Program-made: the position numbers and the translations under genes
Source: Rhizaria sp. SCN 62-66
Lineage: Eukaryota > Rhizaria, unplaced
Assembly (NCBI GenBank): GCA_001724265.1
Contig: MEDY01000105.1
Location: 1-64,000, forward strand
Direction of reading: 5' to 3'
Length of the DNA: 64,000 nucleotides
Shown: piece by piece, positions 41,420 through 51,100 of the stretch
How the letters are laid out: each line of letters opens with the position of its first letter
Position numbering within the stretch: the stretch's first letter is position 1
Notes under the pieces: model-generated
Databases searched by the model: none
What the model was told of the DNA's origin: nothing
Seen by the model: only the letters and a program-made list of their open reading frames with translations

Positions 41420-42397
41420 GCCGTCCACTCGTTTGTCGTTTCTGTTGTCATTTCACAGTAGAAATAATTTTTGTGACTTGTGCATAATTGCGGTTTGTGT
41501 GGTTATATTCATTTTGTTGTTGATCGATAATGTTCTCTCTAGAGTGACTTGACAACAACACCTCACGGACAGTCTTTGGTGAGTCGAACGGATAGCGCAA
41601 TGTGTGTGATATTGTTCTGGTGTCGATAAGTGGGCAGTTTGAAGTCTTACTCAGTTGCACTGGTGTTGCTCTCCACTTGTTCATGTACCAACAAGATGAT
41701 CACACGTTGCTATTCCGATGAATGTGACACAATCCTTGTTCTTGTTGTGACGAAGTGACGCTTTGCAGAATAGAGAGGATATTGGAGGGAACTTTTGAAC
41801 GTGTGTGATCGTGAATATATTGCAGACATGAGTACTACAAAACGCGCAGAGCTATATCCTATAATGAAATCAAAGAGGAATCTCGTTTTAACTCGATTCT
41901 GGTTGTATTATGTGTTTTTCGCAAGTGTGACCGTGAGTGGTAAGGCCACGTGACTGATGCAAACGAACAAAGAGCCTTGATATCTTTATAGACCCGCGAA
42001 CCTGTCAGCTGATGCCCACTGAGAAGTGGATTAAGATAATAAGGTGTGAAGAACTATTTGATAATTTGCACTCTCTCGACTTATTCGTGCAAAAATGCCT
42101 GCTTTCTGGGCGAGAAGATTCTTGAGAGGCCGCCGAAAAGGAGACATTGGCGCTTATCTTTGCCGATCTTTTTCACACCTTTCCAGACGTGACACGGAAA
42201 GGCCCTTTACATGGCAAAATGGAAATTTGTTATTGAACTTAACTAAACTTTGTCATTTAAGAGAGGTTGTTGTTTATGCCGTCAAACTCCTCTAGTTTAA
42301 TCCTTCTAAGCCTCTTCTCATCATGACTCATGAATCCACTTCTTCCGACTCCCTCTACCTATCACCATTCAATTGTTCTCCCCCTTAGACCCATCCC
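41420..42397. other. AT-rich spacer upstream of the alpha-mannosidase
   Basis: About 980 bp of AT-rich DNA. A short frame at 42095-42295 does not have the coding composition of this genome. GTTCTCCCCCTTAG ending at 42388 resembles a splice acceptor 9 nt before the mannosidase ATG, suggesting a leader intron whose donor I could not place. Nothing else was recognised. Confidence 0.45.
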
Positions 42398-45300
42398 ATG
42401 AGTGCGCATCCGAGCGAAATGTCCTGGGTTGGCACCGGGTCAAATGACAAGCTACGCTGGATTGCGCTGGAGCGCCTCGACAAGTTCGTCTCGTCCGAGT
42501 TTTTCCCCGATGTCAACCTCAACAAGGAGGCCATCTATTCCCCTCTGCCCGACGCGACCATGACGCTCACGGCCTACTCGCCCTACGGCAACGACCACAA
42601 GACGCCGCTGCCCTCCGCGACCGCCCGCGCCGTCCGCCCCTCGTTTGCGGAAATGACGTCCGCGACCGTGCAGCCGCTGTACAAACCCGTCTCCGTGGGC
42701 GCCGTCTTCGGCCCTTCGTGGAGCACGCACTGGCTCCGCGTCAAGCTTTCAGTTCCACAGGGCCACTTCCCCGCGCACCAGCGCGCCGGCGCGGCGCTGC
42801 CGACGGACCCCGCGCGCGCGACGGGGCTGCCCGCGGAGGCAGAGGAAAGCGACGAGGTCCACTTCCTCTTCGACTGCAACTGCGAGGGCCTCGTGTGGCT
42901 GCGCGGGGAGCCGCGCCAGGCCTTTACGGGCGGCACGGGTCACGACCGCCGCGCCGAGTTTATCCTGCGCCCCGCGGACGCCGTCGAGCTTGCTGGCGGC
43001 AGCTACAAGTTCGACTTCTACGTGGAGATCGGCTGCAACGGCATGTTCGGCAACGCCGAGAACGACATCATCCGCTCGCCCAACCCGCTGCGCACCTTCA
43101 CGCTCGCCACGGCGGGCCCGCGCCGCTTTGACGCACTGTACCACCGGTTGTATTGGGACTTTTACGCCGTGGCGAACATCGCCAAGGAGCTTAAGGACCG
43201 CCCCGAGGGCCAGACGGCGCTGCGCGTGGCACACGAGGTCATCAACGCGCTGCGCCCGCGCGACCCCGCGACGCACGCGGCGGCCGTGGAGACGCTCGAG
43301 GCATACTTGCACTCGCCCGCGCACAAGGGCGGCGTGGCTGCGCATCTCCACAACAACCCCCTCGTGGCGGCCGACCTGGCCGCGAAGCTAGGTCTCGCCG
43401 ATGAGGCCGCGGAGCTCGCGCGCGCCGCCGCCGCCGACGCAGACGCCGCCGCCGCGCACGCCGCGTGCTACGCCGCTGCCGTGCTGCCCTCCGCGCGCGG
43501 CGCCGCCGCGGCCCGGAGCGGGCTGCCGGCGCACGCGGCCGCCGCGCCCGCGACCGAGGTGCCCGAACACGCCCACGCGCGCGCGGCGGCCGCGGTCCCC
43601 GAGTCGCTGCAGCGCGTCGCCGCGGTCGGCCACTGCCACATCGACACGGCGTGGCTGTGGCCGTACGCCGAGACGCGGCGCAAGGTCGCGCGGTCCTGGG
43701 CAACGCAGCTGGAGCTGGCGGCCAAGTACCCGCAGCACCGCTTCGCCTTCTCGCAGGCGCAGCAGATGGAGTGGCTGCGCCAGGACTACCCTGAGCTCTT
43801 CGCGCGCGTGTGCGCCGCGGTCAAGGCGGGGATCTTCTACCCTGTGGGCGGCACGTGGATTGAGCAGGACGCCAACATCCCCGGCTCCGAGGCCATGGTG
43901 CGCCAGTTCACTTACGGGCAGCGCTTCTTCCAAGAGCACTTTGGCATGCGCTCTCGCATCTTCTGGCTGCCCGACACGTTCGGCTACTGCGCGCAGCTGC
44001 CGCAGATTTTGCGCGGCGTCGGCCAGAAGTACTTCCTGACGCAGAAGCTGAGCTGGAATCTTATCAACGTGTTTCCATACCACTCGTTCCTATGGCGCGG
44101 CATCGACGGCTCGCAGGTGCTGGCCCACTTCCCACCCACCGACACGTACACGTCGAACATGGGCGTGGCCGAGGTGGTCAAGCACCAGTCTCAATACCGC
44201 GAGCGCGCCATCACGCGCGACTCCATGCTGCTCTTCGGCAACGGCGACGGCGGCGGCGGCCCCACGGCCGAGATGCTAGAGCGCCTGGACCGCCTCGACT
44301 CGGCGCCGGGGCTGCCGCACCTTACGCTCGACTCGCCCGAGGCCATGTTTGAGCGCATCGAGACCTCTGCGCCCGCGTTGCCGCGCTACGACGGCGAGCT
44401 GTACCTCGAGCTGCACCGCGGCACGTACACGACGCAGGCCGTCATCAAGGACGGCAATGCTACGCTGCAGCAGCTGCTGCACGATGCCGAGGCGCTCTCG
44501 ACGCTCGCGGCGACACTGACCGACAGCGAGGCCAAGGAGCCCGAGCTGTACCCGCGGCCCATTTTCGACGCCGCGTGGCATGGACTGCTGCTGAACCAGT
44601 TCCACGACGTGCTGCCCGGTTCCTGCATCCACCTCATCGTCGAGGACGCCGTTGAGATCTACCGCTCGCACGTCGCCGCCGTCGCTGCCGCCGTCGCGCG
44701 CGCGGCTGGCGTCATCGCGCGCACCTTCGGCTTTGTCCCCGTTGAGGCTGGCAAGGCCGCAAGCGGACTCGCCGTCATCAACCCGCTTCCGTTCCCACGC
44801 ACAGAAGTCATCGCCGTCCCCGACACAGCCACCGCCGCCATTACCGCGACTGCTGCTCTCGACGCGGACGACGACGCGGCCCGCCGTGACGGCAGCAAAC
44901 CCTACGGCGTGCCGTACCCGGCCGTGCTCAGCACGGGCGGTGACACGGCCTTCGCGTGCCGCGGCGCCTCGGCCCCACTGGCCTGCGCTAAGCCCGCCGC
45001 CGCCACGGGCGCCGCCGCCGCTGGTGCTGCCGCCGCGGGCGCCGCCGCCGCCACCCCGCCGCGTCTGGTGGCGGTGACGGTGCCCGCGATGGGCGTGACC
45101 TCAGTCGACATCAAGGCCGCGCTCGCCGCCGCCGACGCCGCGAACAGCAGCGCCGAGACGGGCCCCGCGGTCGTGGCCTACCGCGACCGCATCACGTACC
45201 TTGTCCCCGCCGTTGGCGTCCACGCTGCTGCGCGCGGCAGCGACGCGGCCGTCTGCGCCGGGGCGGGCGCAAAGGGCCTGGTGAAGGCGCTGGTGGCCAA

Positions 45301-47479
45301 GCAGCGCGCTCGCGCCTCGTGCCCCGCACTAGGCTCCGTGACCGGCTCCAACGGTGTCACCGTGCCCGGCGAGTCACAGGCGCAGCTGGACATGATGCTT
45401 CACCCGCGCGACGCGCTGCCCACACACGTGCCCGCCGCCTTCGTCCGCGGCGCGTCCCTGCGCTTCCGCCGCGCGCTCGCCCGCGCCGGCGCCGCGCCCG
45501 TGCTCCCGCCATGCGCGGCCGCCGCGGCCGTCGCGCCCGCGGGCGTGGCGCTGCGCGCGGTCACCGAGGACGTGATCGTACTGGAGAACGAGCTCGTGCG
45601 CTACGAGGTGTCGACCGCCACGGGCCGCGTCGTTCAGGCCTTTGACAAGCGGCCCGCCGCCGCGCCCGCGGGCAGCTACCGCCGCATCCTGCACACCGCC
45701 GGCGACGACCTGGTCGGCGCGCGCTTCCGCTCTGCGCACGCGGACCACGTTTTCGAGCGCTTCGCCGAGGGCGCGGCCGCGATCGCGCGCGGCGACTGCT
45801 CGGCCAACACCTGCGCGCTCGACGCGCGCGCCTGGGAGGCTGACGGGACGCCGCTGACCGCGCTAGGCCTCTCGCCGGCGCAGGCTGCGACCGCGGCCGC
45901 GGCGATGGCGGCGGCGGCGACGGCCGCTGATGAGAGCGGCGACGCGGCGGCGCGCAAGCCGTCCAGCTCGCCCGCGCTGTCATGGGTGGTCACCGACGTT
46001 GAGTCCGCCTCGGGGTCGCCCTCCAAGGAGAAGAATTGCGCCGGCACCGGCGACCGCAGCGCCATCCGCGTGCCTCGCCGCGCCGGCGCCGCCGCCGCTG
46101 TGGCCGCGACTGCAGTTGTGGCTGCGAGCGAGGCCGAGAGCAAGAGCTGCGGCGCCGCGGCCGACGCTGCGACCGCGCACGTTGCCGCGGAGGCGGTGTT
46201 GCAAGCTGCCCTGCACGCGCACCCCGGCTTGACTTCGCGCCAGGTCGTCGAGCAGCTGGCGCACGAGGTGAGCGCGGGCGGCAACGCGCTGTACATCTAC
46301 AGCGATCTGCCGCTCTACTGGGACGCGTGGGACGTCGAGCTCTATCACCTGCAGTCGCGCCGGCCGTTGACCGCGAGCTCCGTCGTTGTCGCCGAAGCCA
46401 GCGGGCTGCGCGGCAGCGTCGCCGTGACCTACAACCTCGGCCACGCCAAGAAGAGCGCCGGCGCCTGCGCCAGCGTTGGCGCAAGCGCGGGAGCGGCGCG
46501 TAACGAGGACGACGACACGCTGCAGCAGCGGCTGACGCTGTCCGCGGGCTCCGCGCTGCTGGCGATCGACTGCCGTGCCGACTGGCGACTCGCGGCGCAC
46601 GAGATGCTCAAGGCTGAGTTTCCTTTCGCCGTGCGCGCCTCCACGGCCACGTACGAGATCCAGTTCGGCTCCGCCGCGCGCGCCGCACACACTAACTCCT
46701 CCATTGATCTGGCTAAGTTTGAGGTCTGCGCGCAGCGCTGGGCTGCGGCCGGCGACGGCGCCTACACCGTGGGGCTGCTGACCAAGGCCAAGCACGGCTT
46801 CCACTGCAAGCAGGCCGTCATGTCGCTGTCGCTGTTGCGGTCCCCCACGCGCCCCGACGACCAGTGCGACCTCCACGTGCACTCGTTCGCGCTCGCGCTC
46901 GCGCCGTACACCGCGGGCGTGGCCGACTGCGACATCACGCGCGACGCGCAAGCCTTCAACGCGCCCCTCCTCGCGCTCCCGGTGGTCTCCGCCGCCAGCC
47001 CCAACGTCGCGGTCAGCCTCGTCGGCAGCGCGAGCCGCGGCCGCAGCGTGCTGGTCGAGACGGTGAAGCTGGCCGAGACCACCATCGCCGGCTTCGAGCC
47101 CGACGCGCTGTGCAAGCCGGTCAAGAGCCTCTGCATCGCTAAGAGCGGCGCCGCCGCCGAACCGAGCCAGCGCGACGTGGTGCTGCGCGCCTACGAAAGC
47201 GCGGGCGCGGCCACGGTTGCCACGGTGTGGGTGCTGCAGGCGGCGCTGCGCGGGGCCGCCAAGGGCCGCGTGCGCGGCGTCGCGTGCAACATGTTGGAGG
47301 AGACCGAGGCCGAGCTGGCCGTCGACGGGCCGCGCGACCTCACCGACGAGGAGCGCGCGCAGGCGTACGGCGCCGAGGCTGCGGCACAGGGCGCGGGCAA
47401 GGGGCAGAAGGCGTTCTCGGTGCAGCTGCCGTTCCGTGCGTTCGACATCAAGACGGTGCGCTTCACCGTGAGCAAGTAA
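42398..47479 (+). CDS. MAN2C1: Glycoside hydrolase family 38 alpha-mannosidase (MAN2C1/AMS1 type)
   Basis: Cytosolic/vacuolar-type class II alpha-mannosidase that trims free oligomannosides. 1693 aa, against about 1040-1080 in human MAN2C1 and yeast Ams1; single exon, TAA. N-terminal beta domain: CNCEGLVWLRGEPRQAF and FYVEIGCNGMFG. Catalytic GH38 domain: VGHCHIDTAWLWPYAETRRK (~411; His and Asp zinc ligands), PVGGTWIEQDANIPGSE, IFWLPDTFGYCAQLPQIL (nucleophile Asp ~525), and NQFHDVLPGSCI (zinc-ligand His). The C-terminal beta region has SDLPLYWDAWDVELYH, diagnostic of MAN2C1/Ams1 rather than Golgi or lysosomal GH38. There is no signal peptide or transmembrane segment, which agrees with a cytosolic enzyme. 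The extra length is Ala-rich loop insertions (near 43400-43600, 44800-45350 and 45800-46200). All catalytic residues I can identify are present. Confidence 0.95.
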   Translation: MSAHPSEMSWVGTGSNDKLRWIALERLDKFVSSEFFPDVNLNKEAIYSPLPDATMTLTAYSPYGNDHKTPLPSATARAVRPSFAEMTSATVQPLYKPVSVGAVFGPSWSTHWLRVKLSVPQGHFPAHQRAGAALPTDPARATGLPAEAEESDEVHFLFDCNCEGLVWLRGEPRQAFTGGTGHDRRAEFILRPADAVELAGGSYKFDFYVEIGCNGMFGNAENDIIRSPNPLRTFTLATAGPRRFDALYHRLYWDFYAVANIAKELKDRPEGQTALRVAHEVINALRPRDPATHAAAVETLEAYLHSPAHKGGVAAHLHNNPLVAADLAAKLGLADEAAELARAAAADADAAAAHAACYAAAVLPSARGAAAARSGLPAHAAAAPATEVPEHAHARAAAAVPESLQRVAAVGHCHIDTAWLWPYAETRRKVARSWATQLELAAKYPQHRFAFSQAQQMEWLRQDYPELFARVCAAVKAGIFYPVGGTWIEQDANIPGSEAMVRQFTYGQRFFQEHFGMRSRIFWLPDTFGYCAQLPQILRGVGQKYFLTQKLSWNLINVFPYHSFLWRGIDGSQVLAHFPPTDTYTSNMGVAEVVKHQSQYRERAITRDSMLLFGNGDGGGGPTAEMLERLDRLDSAPGLPHLTLDSPEAMFERIETSAPALPRYDGELYLELHRGTYTTQAVIKDGNATLQQLLHDAEALSTLAATLTDSEAKEPELYPRPIFDAAWHGLLLNQFHDVLPGSCIHLIVEDAVEIYRSHVAAVAAAVARAAGVIARTFGFVPVEAGKAASGLAVINPLPFPRTEVIAVPDTATAAITATAALDADDDAARRDGSKPYGVPYPAVLSTGGDTAFACRGASAPLACAKPAAATGAAAAGAAAAGAAAATPPRLVAVTVPAMGVTSVDIKAALAAADAANSSAETGPAVVAYRDRITYLVPAVGVHAAARGSDAAVCAGAGAKGLVKALVAKQRARASCPALGSVTGSNGVTVPGESQAQLDMMLHPRDALPTHVPAAFVRGASLRFRRALARAGAAPVLPPCAAAAAVAPAGVALRAVTEDVIVLENELVRYEVSTATGRVVQAFDKRPAAAPAGSYRRILHTAGDDLVGARFRSAHADHVFERFAEGAAAIARGDCSANTCALDARAWEADGTPLTALGLSPAQAATAAAAMAAAATAADESGDAAARKPSSSPALSWVVTDVESASGSPSKEKNCAGTGDRSAIRVPRRAGAAAAVAATAVVAASEAESKSCGAAADAATAHVAAEAVLQAALHAHPGLTSRQVVEQLAHEVSAGGNALYIYSDLPLYWDAWDVELYHLQSRRPLTASSVVVAEASGLRGSVAVTYNLGHAKKSAGACASVGASAGAARNEDDDTLQQRLTLSAGSALLAIDCRADWRLAAHEMLKAEFPFAVRASTATYEIQFGSAARAAHTNSSIDLAKFEVCAQRWAAAGDGAYTVGLLTKAKHGFHCKQAVMSLSLLRSPTRPDDQCDLHVHSFALALAPYTAGVADCDITRDAQAFNAPLLALPVVSAASPNVAVSLVGSASRGRSVLVETVKLAETTIAGFEPDALCKPVKSLCIAKSGAAAEPSQRDVVLRAYESAGAATVATVWVLQAALRGAAKGRVRGVACNMLEETEAELAVDGPRDLTDEERAQAYGAEAAAQGAGKGQKAFSVQLPFRAFDIKTVRFTVSK

Positions 47480-48155
47480 AGGCAAGTGTAACGCTAATGA
47501 CTCGACTCGAGTTTTTAGGTTGCGTGAATCGGTTTACATGTTCACGGCACGTAGGTCGAACGTGCGTGCCTCTGTTGGTTACGTTGTATGATGAATAATG
47601 TTATTTTCAAGGCGAATATGTTTCGTACCCGAGCTTGTTTGCTGTTTTGTATTAGTTGCACACTTCAAGTGCATCTGTTGCTGAGGCCATCATGGAGGCG
47701 ATTTGTATGGACGGATGAGTCACTGTAGAGTAATAAAATCATGTCTCAATGTATTCATGCTTCGTAAATGTAACTTCAAGTTTTTAAATCAGCTGCTTTT
47801 ATCCCACGTTTTGTTGAACTTGCAACCGACGGGTGCGACTGCAGAGACGGCCAGTTCACTGGTCGAAGCCCGGCTCACGGTCACACTGGGAATGCGCTTT
47901 CGGAACTCGCGAACTGGCCCGCTCATATCCATCAAACAAAGGAGTGTTTGCGATATGTTAAAATAATCTGCATAGTGATTTTGTATTCTAAATTAAATGC
48001 GCTATGTCCTTTTTTGGGCTGCTCTAGACACATGCGACCGCTGGCTCACTCCGCACCACTTGTTCGATCCTCGCCCTTTCGCCTAGAATCCGCTTCAAAC
48101 AACGCAACCGAACTTATATTTAAACCATCGCCACAGACACGCCGAGTTAAACGCT
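47480..48155. other. Spacer between alpha-mannosidase and RSM22
   Basis: About 676 bp, AT-rich except for a GC-richer patch at 47820-47940. AATAAA at 47732-47737 is a possible mannosidase poly(A) signal. The GC patch contains an inverted repeat (listed separately). No ORF here is convincing. Confidence 0.5.
47849..47919. repeat. 9-bp perfect inverted repeat in a GC-rich island
   Basis: GGCCAGTTC at 47849-47857 pairs with GAACTGGCC at 47911-47919, spanning 71 bp. The interior lacks tRNA D- and T-arms. Function unknown; it may be a small structured RNA, a protein-binding site or chance. Confidence 0.4.
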
Positions 48156-51100
48156 ATGTTTAACTGTTCCGCCACCATTGCGCGTCTGCGCACGGCTGGC
48201 GGCGCCCGTCTCCCGCAGGCTGCGCTGCACTCACGCCGCCCTGCGGCCGCTTCTGTCGTCCCCGCGGCCGCGGCCTCCACTACTACACAGCCCACCACCG
48301 GCATCGCACCCGCACCCCGCGCTCGCGTCGCGCGCTGCGACGCTGCCCCCGCGCTGCCCGCGGTCCCGCGCGCGACGTTCGCGACCTCTCGTCGCAACAA
48401 CGGCTCCGCAGACTCCGCTGCCTCGAGCTCCGACGCAGCCAGCCGCCCCCGCGGCCAGCTGGCAGCGGACGGCTCGGTCGACCTTGATGCGATGTTCGGC
48501 TCCGCGCGCGGCGCCGCGGGCCTCGGCAGCCACCGCGAAGATGAGGCCGCCGACGCCGAGACGCAAGAACTCATGGACCAGGTCGCCGGCCGGACGCGGC
48601 GCCCCCGCCCCCGCGGCGACGGCGCGGACGACGCCGACGACGACGCGCAGGCGGACTACCACGAGGACGACTTCTGGGACAGCGTCGAGGACGAGGGCTC
48701 GGTCACCATGAACGGCCAGGCCATGGGACTCTCGAAGGCGCAGCTGGAGGCGGTGCGCGCGGCTGCCAAGGAGCGCCGTGCCGCCCGCGCACGCGGCTCG
48801 GGAGCCAACACTGGCGTGCGGCTGCTGGACGCGGCCGAATCGGAGGTCGAGCGCGGCTTCCCCACGCCCGCCGAGGTGGCCGCGCTCGACACGCAGGCCT
48901 TCGACGTCGACGACGAGTACGCCCACGAGCTCACGCCCGAGGAAGAGAGGTACTATTTCGGCGACGCCGCCGACAGCACCGACATCGACCCGCGCACGGG
49001 GCTCCCGCGCCAGCCGCGCCGCAAGGCCAATAAGAGCAAGAAGGCCGCCGTCGATGGCGGGGAAGAGCAGGACGCTGACGCCGACGAAGATGACGAGTTC
49101 GCTGACGAGACAATTTCGCAGCGCCGCCGCCGCCTGCGCCCGCCGCAGCTGCCGGATGACCGCGCGACGTCCAAGGCCGTGCTGCGGTTCGCGCGCACGG
49201 TGCCCGGCGACGCGCCATTGCCGCGCGACCTGCAGGTGCGCGTGAACCAGATCCTGCACGACGCGCAGTACAAGAAGGGCCGCGACGAGCACTTCTTCGC
49301 TAAGGACCTCGAGGTGTGGTACGTCGCCAACCGACTCCCCGTCGTGTTCTCAGTGCTGCGCCGCGTGCTGACCGAGGTGTCAAACCGCGTCCCCGGGTTC
49401 GCGCCGCGCAACGTGCTCGAGTTCGCCGCCGGCGCCAGCGCGGGGCTCTGGGCCACGCGCGAGGTGTTTTACCAGGACTTCGCTAAGTACACGTGCATCG
49501 AGCGCGACGGCCGGCTCGCGCTCATGGGCCAGCAGCTCACCTCGGATCTGGGAGTACACATCGTGTACCGCCCGCGCCTGCCCACGCTCGCCACGCTCGA
49601 GGCCGAGGCGAGGGCGCACGCCGAGGCGCAGCGCCGCCGCCGCCGCCGCGGCGCGCCCGTGTTCGTTAAGAACGCCCCGCCGCCGATGTCTGCGGGCGGG
49701 CAGGATCTGGTGATTGCGGCCTACGCGCTGTCGAAGCAGCCCAACGCCGAGTACCGGCGGCAACTGCTCGAGGCGCTGTGGGAGCAGGTGAACCCCGACG
49801 GCGGGCTGCTTCTGCTCGTCGAGTCCGCGGACCAAACGGCGCACGGCTTCAACGTCATCCGTGAGTCCCGCGACTACCTGCTCCGCAAGTACCCTTCCGA
49901 CGCCGCGCGCGAAGCGGTCGGCGGCGGGAAGCTCGGCCGTTTCCACAGCAATGAGGGTGCGGAGCCTGCGGCGACGGCGGTGCTGCCCTGCGCGCACGAC
50001 AAGCCGTGCCCGATGGGCGCGATGCAGGAGCTCAAGGAGGAGTTCTACAAGCTGCGCGCGCGTGCGCGGCTGCAGCAGGAGTACGTGTCGATCCCGCGCG
50101 TACCGCTCACGGTGTGCAAGTTCGGCGAACGCATGCTGCGCAAGCCGCTGCCGTCACAGTCGCCGCTGCAGGACCTCCGCATCCCCGCCCACCTGGGCGA
50201 CGCGGTGCTGGAGAACTTCTCCTATGTCGTGCTGCAGCGCGGCCGCCCGCGCTCGCTGCCCGCCGACGCCTTCGACCTGGAGCCGCCGCCGCGCGAGGCG
50301 CCGCCAGTGCTGCACCCCGTGGTGGACTCGGTGGCCGCGGAGCAGGAGGAAGCCACGGCGCGCGCCGCCGTCGGCTACGAGGCCATCGTGTCGGCGCGCG
50401 CGGCGGCCGAGGCCGCGCTGGGGCTGCCGCAGACGCGCATGCCGACGCTGCTGGATCTGGGCTACACGCCTTCGGAGACGGCCGTGAGTAACCCGCTGAT
50501 GTTCGCGTCGCGCGCGCCCGGGGCCGCGCCAGAGTTCGAGGTCATGACGCGCACGCCGGGACACCCGCGCAGCGCCGCCGAGGCCGCCGCCGCGACACCG
50601 CCCGCGCCTGTGTATGGAAACCACAGCAACAGCGAGGCCGGCGTGGCGGCCGCGACTGCGGCTGCGGCAGCTGCGGTGGCCGCCAACCCCCTCTTGGCCG
50701 GCAACGTCCCCGCAACTCTCGCTGATATCGGTAGCAGCACCGGCGGCGCTAGCCACCGCAGTCTGGCCACGGTCGGCCAGCGCTTCCCCGAGACCCTGGC
50801 GCCGCCCGCGAGCGCGGGCCCCGCCCTGGCGCTGTCGGGGCTGCGGCCCGAGGATTACTCGAGCGACAACGTGCTGCGCGCGCTGCCCACGGTCGCGCTC
50901 GCCGCGCTTAACGCGCTGACGGCGCTGGACCCCATGGCGGCCAAACTGCTCGCGCGCGACCTCTTCGGCGGCGCGCGCGTGGACCTGCAGGGTGACGCCA
51001 AGCACCAGGGCACGACGCGCAAGGACAAGCTCGCGGCCCGCGCGCTGCGCGCGATGCTCGAGGCCGAGCGTGCCTCTGCGCTTGGCGTGGTCGACGCCGA

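Noticed and set aside
42095-42295. Small 66-aa ORF upstream of the mannosidase
   Set aside because: AT-rich, without this genome's coding bias and without homology I can recognise.
47849-47919. tRNA gene (possible tRNA-Gln CUA)
   Set aside because: The 71-bp inverted repeat mimics an acceptor stem, but no D-arm, anticodon arm or T-arm (GTTCRA) can be folded on either strand.
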